A stretch of 22,439 nt of DNA from Porphyra umbilicalis. Lineage: Eukaryota; Rhodophyta; Bangiophyceae; Bangiales; Bangiaceae. Numbering within the stretch: the stretch's first letter is position 1; the number at the start of each line of letters is the position of its first letter. Under the pieces are notes generated by a model. It had not been told where the DNA came from. It made no database searches and worked only from the letters and a program-made list of their open reading frames with translations. Where the stretch lies: assembly GCA_002049455.2 (NCBI GenBank), contig KV919327.1, positions 1-22,439 of the forward strand, in the 5' to 3' direction. Positions 19,301-22,439 of this stretch are shown piece by piece. The translations under genes and the position numbers were made by a program.

Positions 19301-22300
19301 AATCTCCTCCGCCACGTACTCCATGCTCATCCCGCCAAAGCCGTCATCGTCGTCCAAGTCCACGGCAACGTCTTGGAAGTCGATGTCATGATCACCGTTG
19401 CCCGTCGCAATCATCGGATCAGCCGCCGCCGCCGCGCCCCATGCGCTGACACCCGCCACGACGCCATGGACAGAGCCCGCTGCCGGCCCGCCGCCAGCGT
19501 GCGTCGACTGCTCGAGAACGCTGCCGTTACTCGTCGTACTCTCATCCTCTGTTGGGTATGGCACAGCCGACTCGTGGAGGGACCTGGACGCCGACTCGTG
19601 GAGGGACCTGGACGCCGACTCAAACGACTCCGCCGCCGCCGCAGGCTTGTGGTAGGTAATTGCAATCGCCGTGTCGCCTCGTCGGAAGACGGTTGACGGA
19701 CCAACCGTCGCCCATCGAGAAGCGGGTGCTCCTGGTCGCTGTCGATGCCGCACGGCAAGTAGCACGAGCCCGAGGTCGTACAGGGCCACCGCCACGTCGG
19801 CCATGCACCATCCGGTGAGACTGTCCGGGACCGACGTGAAGCAGAAACCACACTCGGAGCCCAGTCCGTACTCGTACATCCACGACGGGTTGTCAGGGGA
19901 GATGTTGGGGTCAGCCGGTTGGCCGCCCTGCTGACACAGGTTGCACAGCAGCGTGGAGAGCCCGTTGCAAAACACGTTCTCCGCGAGCAGCCCCATCTCC
20001 ACCTCCTGCATGCACACCGCCTCAGACAGCTGGGCAGAGCTGGGGGTGGCCTCGGCAAATGCCGAACCCAGCGGCGCCGTGTCGTCAAAGCCGTCGGGCA
20101 GGTTGATGGAGTCAGAGGAGCTCGGCGGCGCGTCCACAGACGAGTCGGATGTCCACTCCCGGGATGACATGGGTGACCACCGGGACGCGGAAGAGTTGGA
20201 CGACCCCACCGAAGATGGAGAAGATGGGGTGGACGACGGCAAGGAGGAGAGCGGTGTGGAGAGGTCGCTGCTCAAACCAGGTGTTGACGAGCTGCCGTCA
20301 CCCATGTCGCCGCCGCCTCCGCCGCCGACACTGCCATCGCCACCGTCGTCTCCGCCAGTGCCACTCTGCACTGATGCCCGCGTGGACGCCGTGGACCATG
20401 GAAGCGACGCAGTCGGCGCGCGGTCCCCACCACCGCCCGACGACCGCTCGGCCGTTAGCACCGACAGTCTGTCAGCGGAAGAGGTTGCCGTCGGAGGCGC
20501 ACCGTCCCCTCCCACCCCGCGCGCCGCTCTGGCCCGACGGCGAGGGCGAGTGGGCGGCCCGACGCGGACGGCCGCCCGCCGCGGGCGGTACCCTTTCCGA
20601 CGGGCCCCCCTCCCCGAAGACGGTACCGTGGTCGGCGAGAGCGCGAACGAGATTTGCAGCATCGAGTCCCGAAGCGCCACCATGGCATACACGGGCACCG
20701 CCGGCGCAACGGCCCGGATGGTCAACACCCGTTTGAGCGTCGCCGAATCCTCCCCGACCGTGTCCTCGCTGTGCTGGTTGCACAACACAAACACCGATGC
20801 CGCGTCACTGACGCGTGCGCGGTCGAGCGCGTCCGAGGAGGTGGCGTCGCCCTCTAGGTAGACCAGCTTGTACCGCACATGGTCAGGGACGGCGGCAGAC
20901 TGGACAAAACCGTTCCACAACTCTGCCGCGCTCTGGTCGCCCTCCGTGCCAAACGGAGCGGTGTGGAGGACGACCAGCATTGGCTGGTCGTCGGAGGGTA
21001 TCGCGTACAACTCCACCACAAACTGGACGAAGAACTCCCATTTGACATTGCCGCATAGGATGACGTGCCGGTTGCAACTTTTGGTGAACGTCCCCGTGCC
21101 ACGGCGGCCAGCGGCAAGGGCGGACAGGACGGAGGAGACCAGCTGAGCAACCAAAAAGGCCCCGGATACGATGACCGCCAGCACCCAGATGCGGCCCATG
21201 AGCGAGTACGGTACAAAGTCCCCATACCTGCATGACATGGACGAGACATGCAACACACACGAGCAAGCCGGAAAGGGACAACGTGCAACACAGCAAGGAG
21301 CAACCATCCGTACATTTGTCGCGCGGAGAACACACTGGGAGTGTCAGAACATGACGCCGGACGTGATGAACAACACACTCGCATGAGCCTCGGGATGCTT
21401 GCAACGGCAAATACAAAAGCCCACGATGACGTCCCCGCTTCTGAACCCCGTGCGTGAGCACTGCATGCAAGCCCCGTCCCCCACACACCAAAAAAATACA
21501 ACGCGCGCGGTGTGGCGTACCCAACTGTCGTAATGGTTACGCAGCTCATGTACAGAGCATTGACCCAAGTCATCTCAAAAGACGTTGCCGCGAGCGCCTC
21601 TGACGGGTCGCCAAGCAGCTCGGCCATCTGCAAGCCGCACGCAAAGATGAAGACAAAGACGAGGAACTGCAGCACGAGCCGCAAGACACTGCGGGCAACA
21701 GCAGACAGCTGGTCGCTCAGCGCCAGCCCCTCCTGCTCCAACTGCCGGTAGCGGATGAGCATGATGTACGCTTGCAGGAAGCCAAAGTGGCACCACGAGA
21801 CGGACGCCGCGAGGCTCACCGCCGACAGACACTCGACGGCCGCATCAATCGACACAATGGCGCCATACGGCGCCGGGGACGACGCAATGACCAGGCCCAG
21901 CCGCGCAACGATAACCGCGGCCATGACCCGGTCAATGACCAGCCCGACCGCCGTCCGCCGCTGCAGGTGCGAACACACCACATAGTTGACGCACGCCCCC
22001 AAGCACGCCGACACGCGCACGAGCGTTAGCAGCCGCGCGAGGCGGTAGAGCGTCGGCGACGCGGGGATGCCGACGAGCACAAACACATTGACGAGGTCGT
22101 CGGCGGTGTGGCCGCCGCCGACGAGCGACTCGTGGCGGCCGAGGAGGACGCTGGAGAGGGACACGGCCGACCGCTGCTTGTCGTTGGTCACCCCGCCGTC
22201 GCCGGGAGCGCCGCTGCCACCACCGCCGCCGCCGCCGCCGCGGGGCAGGCGGGCGCCAAGGGCGAGCGAGCGGCCAATGGCCCACGCGGCCAGGGCGGCC

Positions 22301-22377
22301 CACAGCAGGCCGGCAGCGGCGGCCAGGGTCGTCACACCCGTAGCGCCCGCCCAGGTGGGCAGGCCCGCCTTGAGCAT
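16340..22377 (-). CDS. slo: BK/Slo-type potassium channel alpha subunit
   Basis: A tetrameric membrane K+ channel with cytosolic RCK domains. Exon 1 22377-21521, exon 2 21227-16340; 1914 residues, no frame break. An in-frame TGA ten codons upstream supports the ATG at 22377. Hydrophobic segments: S0 about 14-40, further segments about 108-135, 147-166, 173-193, S4 198-215, S5 231-250. Pore: TITTVGYGDF at 281-290; S6 298-325; LLGDPSEA before the pore matches the Slo turret. RCK1 about 338-485 (HVILCGNV; YLEGDA). Slo-specific segment about 688-840 (GLSTLLCNLC; SLTGWCMADVAV). RCK2 about 1270-1400 (HIVVCLLGSM). The tail has LPLGALPIGLYRA, then YVYTNPEPFTLLSPLDAVYV near the C-terminus, as in Slo1. 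Three Ser/Gly-rich linkers (about 490-685, 845-1250, 1405-1560) explain the length over the usual 1200 or so. S4 has Arg only at 209 and 211, and the calcium-bowl position has only GDD. Confidence 0.93.
19569..19616. repeat. 24-bp tandem duplication in the channel linker
   Basis: Two exact copies of a 24-base unit beginning gactcgtggagggacctgg. On the coding strand this duplicates the eight-residue unit SLHESASR in the Ser-rich linker between the Slo-specific segment and RCK2. The frame is kept. The identity of the copies suggests a recent duplication. Confidence 0.95.
21228..21520 (-). other. Intron of the channel gene, within the selectivity filter
   Basis: The donor GTACGC follows ACAGTTGG; the acceptor is catgcag before GTATGGGGAC. 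Removing 293 bases in phase 2 rebuilds the codon GGG and reads TTVGYGDF, the canonical potassium selectivity filter. This makes both splice sites nearly certain. Read through, the donor side would give TTVGYATP, which no potassium channel uses. Confidence 0.96.
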
Positions 22378-22439
22378 CGCACGGGTGGCGCCGCGATACC
22401 CTCACGCATCGCGTCCGGCAGGCGGCGGGGGGGGGGGGG
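22378..22439. other. Upstream flank of the channel gene, window edge
   Basis: These 62 bases lie before the chosen start codon. They contain the in-frame TGA at 22406-22408 on the minus strand and end in a run of G at the window boundary, possibly an assembly break. An upstream exon joined by splicing cannot be excluded. Confidence 0.5.

Overview
The window looks like nuclear DNA of a GC-rich, compact-gene eukaryote, most likely a microbial or algal one. Evidence: GT-AG introns of about 150-290 bases with GTACGT, GTGCGT, GTACGC or GTAAGC donors; eukaryotic families (type 2 methionine aminopeptidase, a BK/Slo-type potassium channel, an ADPRibase-Mn-like phosphoesterase); codons that nearly always end in G or C; and proteins inflated with Ala, Gly and Pro tracts. 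A bangiophyte red alga would fit this style, but the sequence does not prove it.

Layout. 1-2090: gene-poor, lower-GC DNA with two abutting long palindromes (201-286) and a MITE-like element (642-1068). 2091-4239 (+): an unrecognised Ala/Pro-rich protein with one clear intron. 4240-6827: no firm gene, two more inverted repeats. 6828-10182 (+): the most unusual gene, an Ala/Gly-rich N-terminus, a BED zinc finger, then a region that follows biosynthetic threonine dehydratase (IlvA) from its start to its last residues, including both C-terminal ACT-like regulatory repeats, but without the PLP lysine, the Asn of the Gly-Asn-His loop or the glycine-rich phosphate loop. 10183-11153: convergent intergenic DNA. 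11154-12935 (-): ADPRibase-Mn-like metallophosphoesterase, three exons. 12936-13633: divergent promoter region. 13634-15082 (+): intact methionine aminopeptidase 2. 15083-16339: convergent spacer that may hide a small secreted protein. 16340-22377 (-): BK/Slo-type potassium channel of 1914 residues in two exons; its one intron splits the selectivity-filter glycine codon.

The genes do not form a pathway. Two features stand out. The BED finger joined to a catalytically stripped threonine dehydratase that keeps its amino-acid-sensing repeats suggests a transcription regulator responding to an amino acid (inference). Second, the two G/C-tract-rich genes (6.8-10.2 kb and 11.2-12.9 kb) change reading frame repeatedly at G or C homopolymers, and every change that can be tied to one tract is a one-base (-1) step. 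This points to systematic one-base collapse of homopolymers in the assembly or, less likely, real slippage. The channel and aminopeptidase genes, which lack such long tracts, are uninterrupted.
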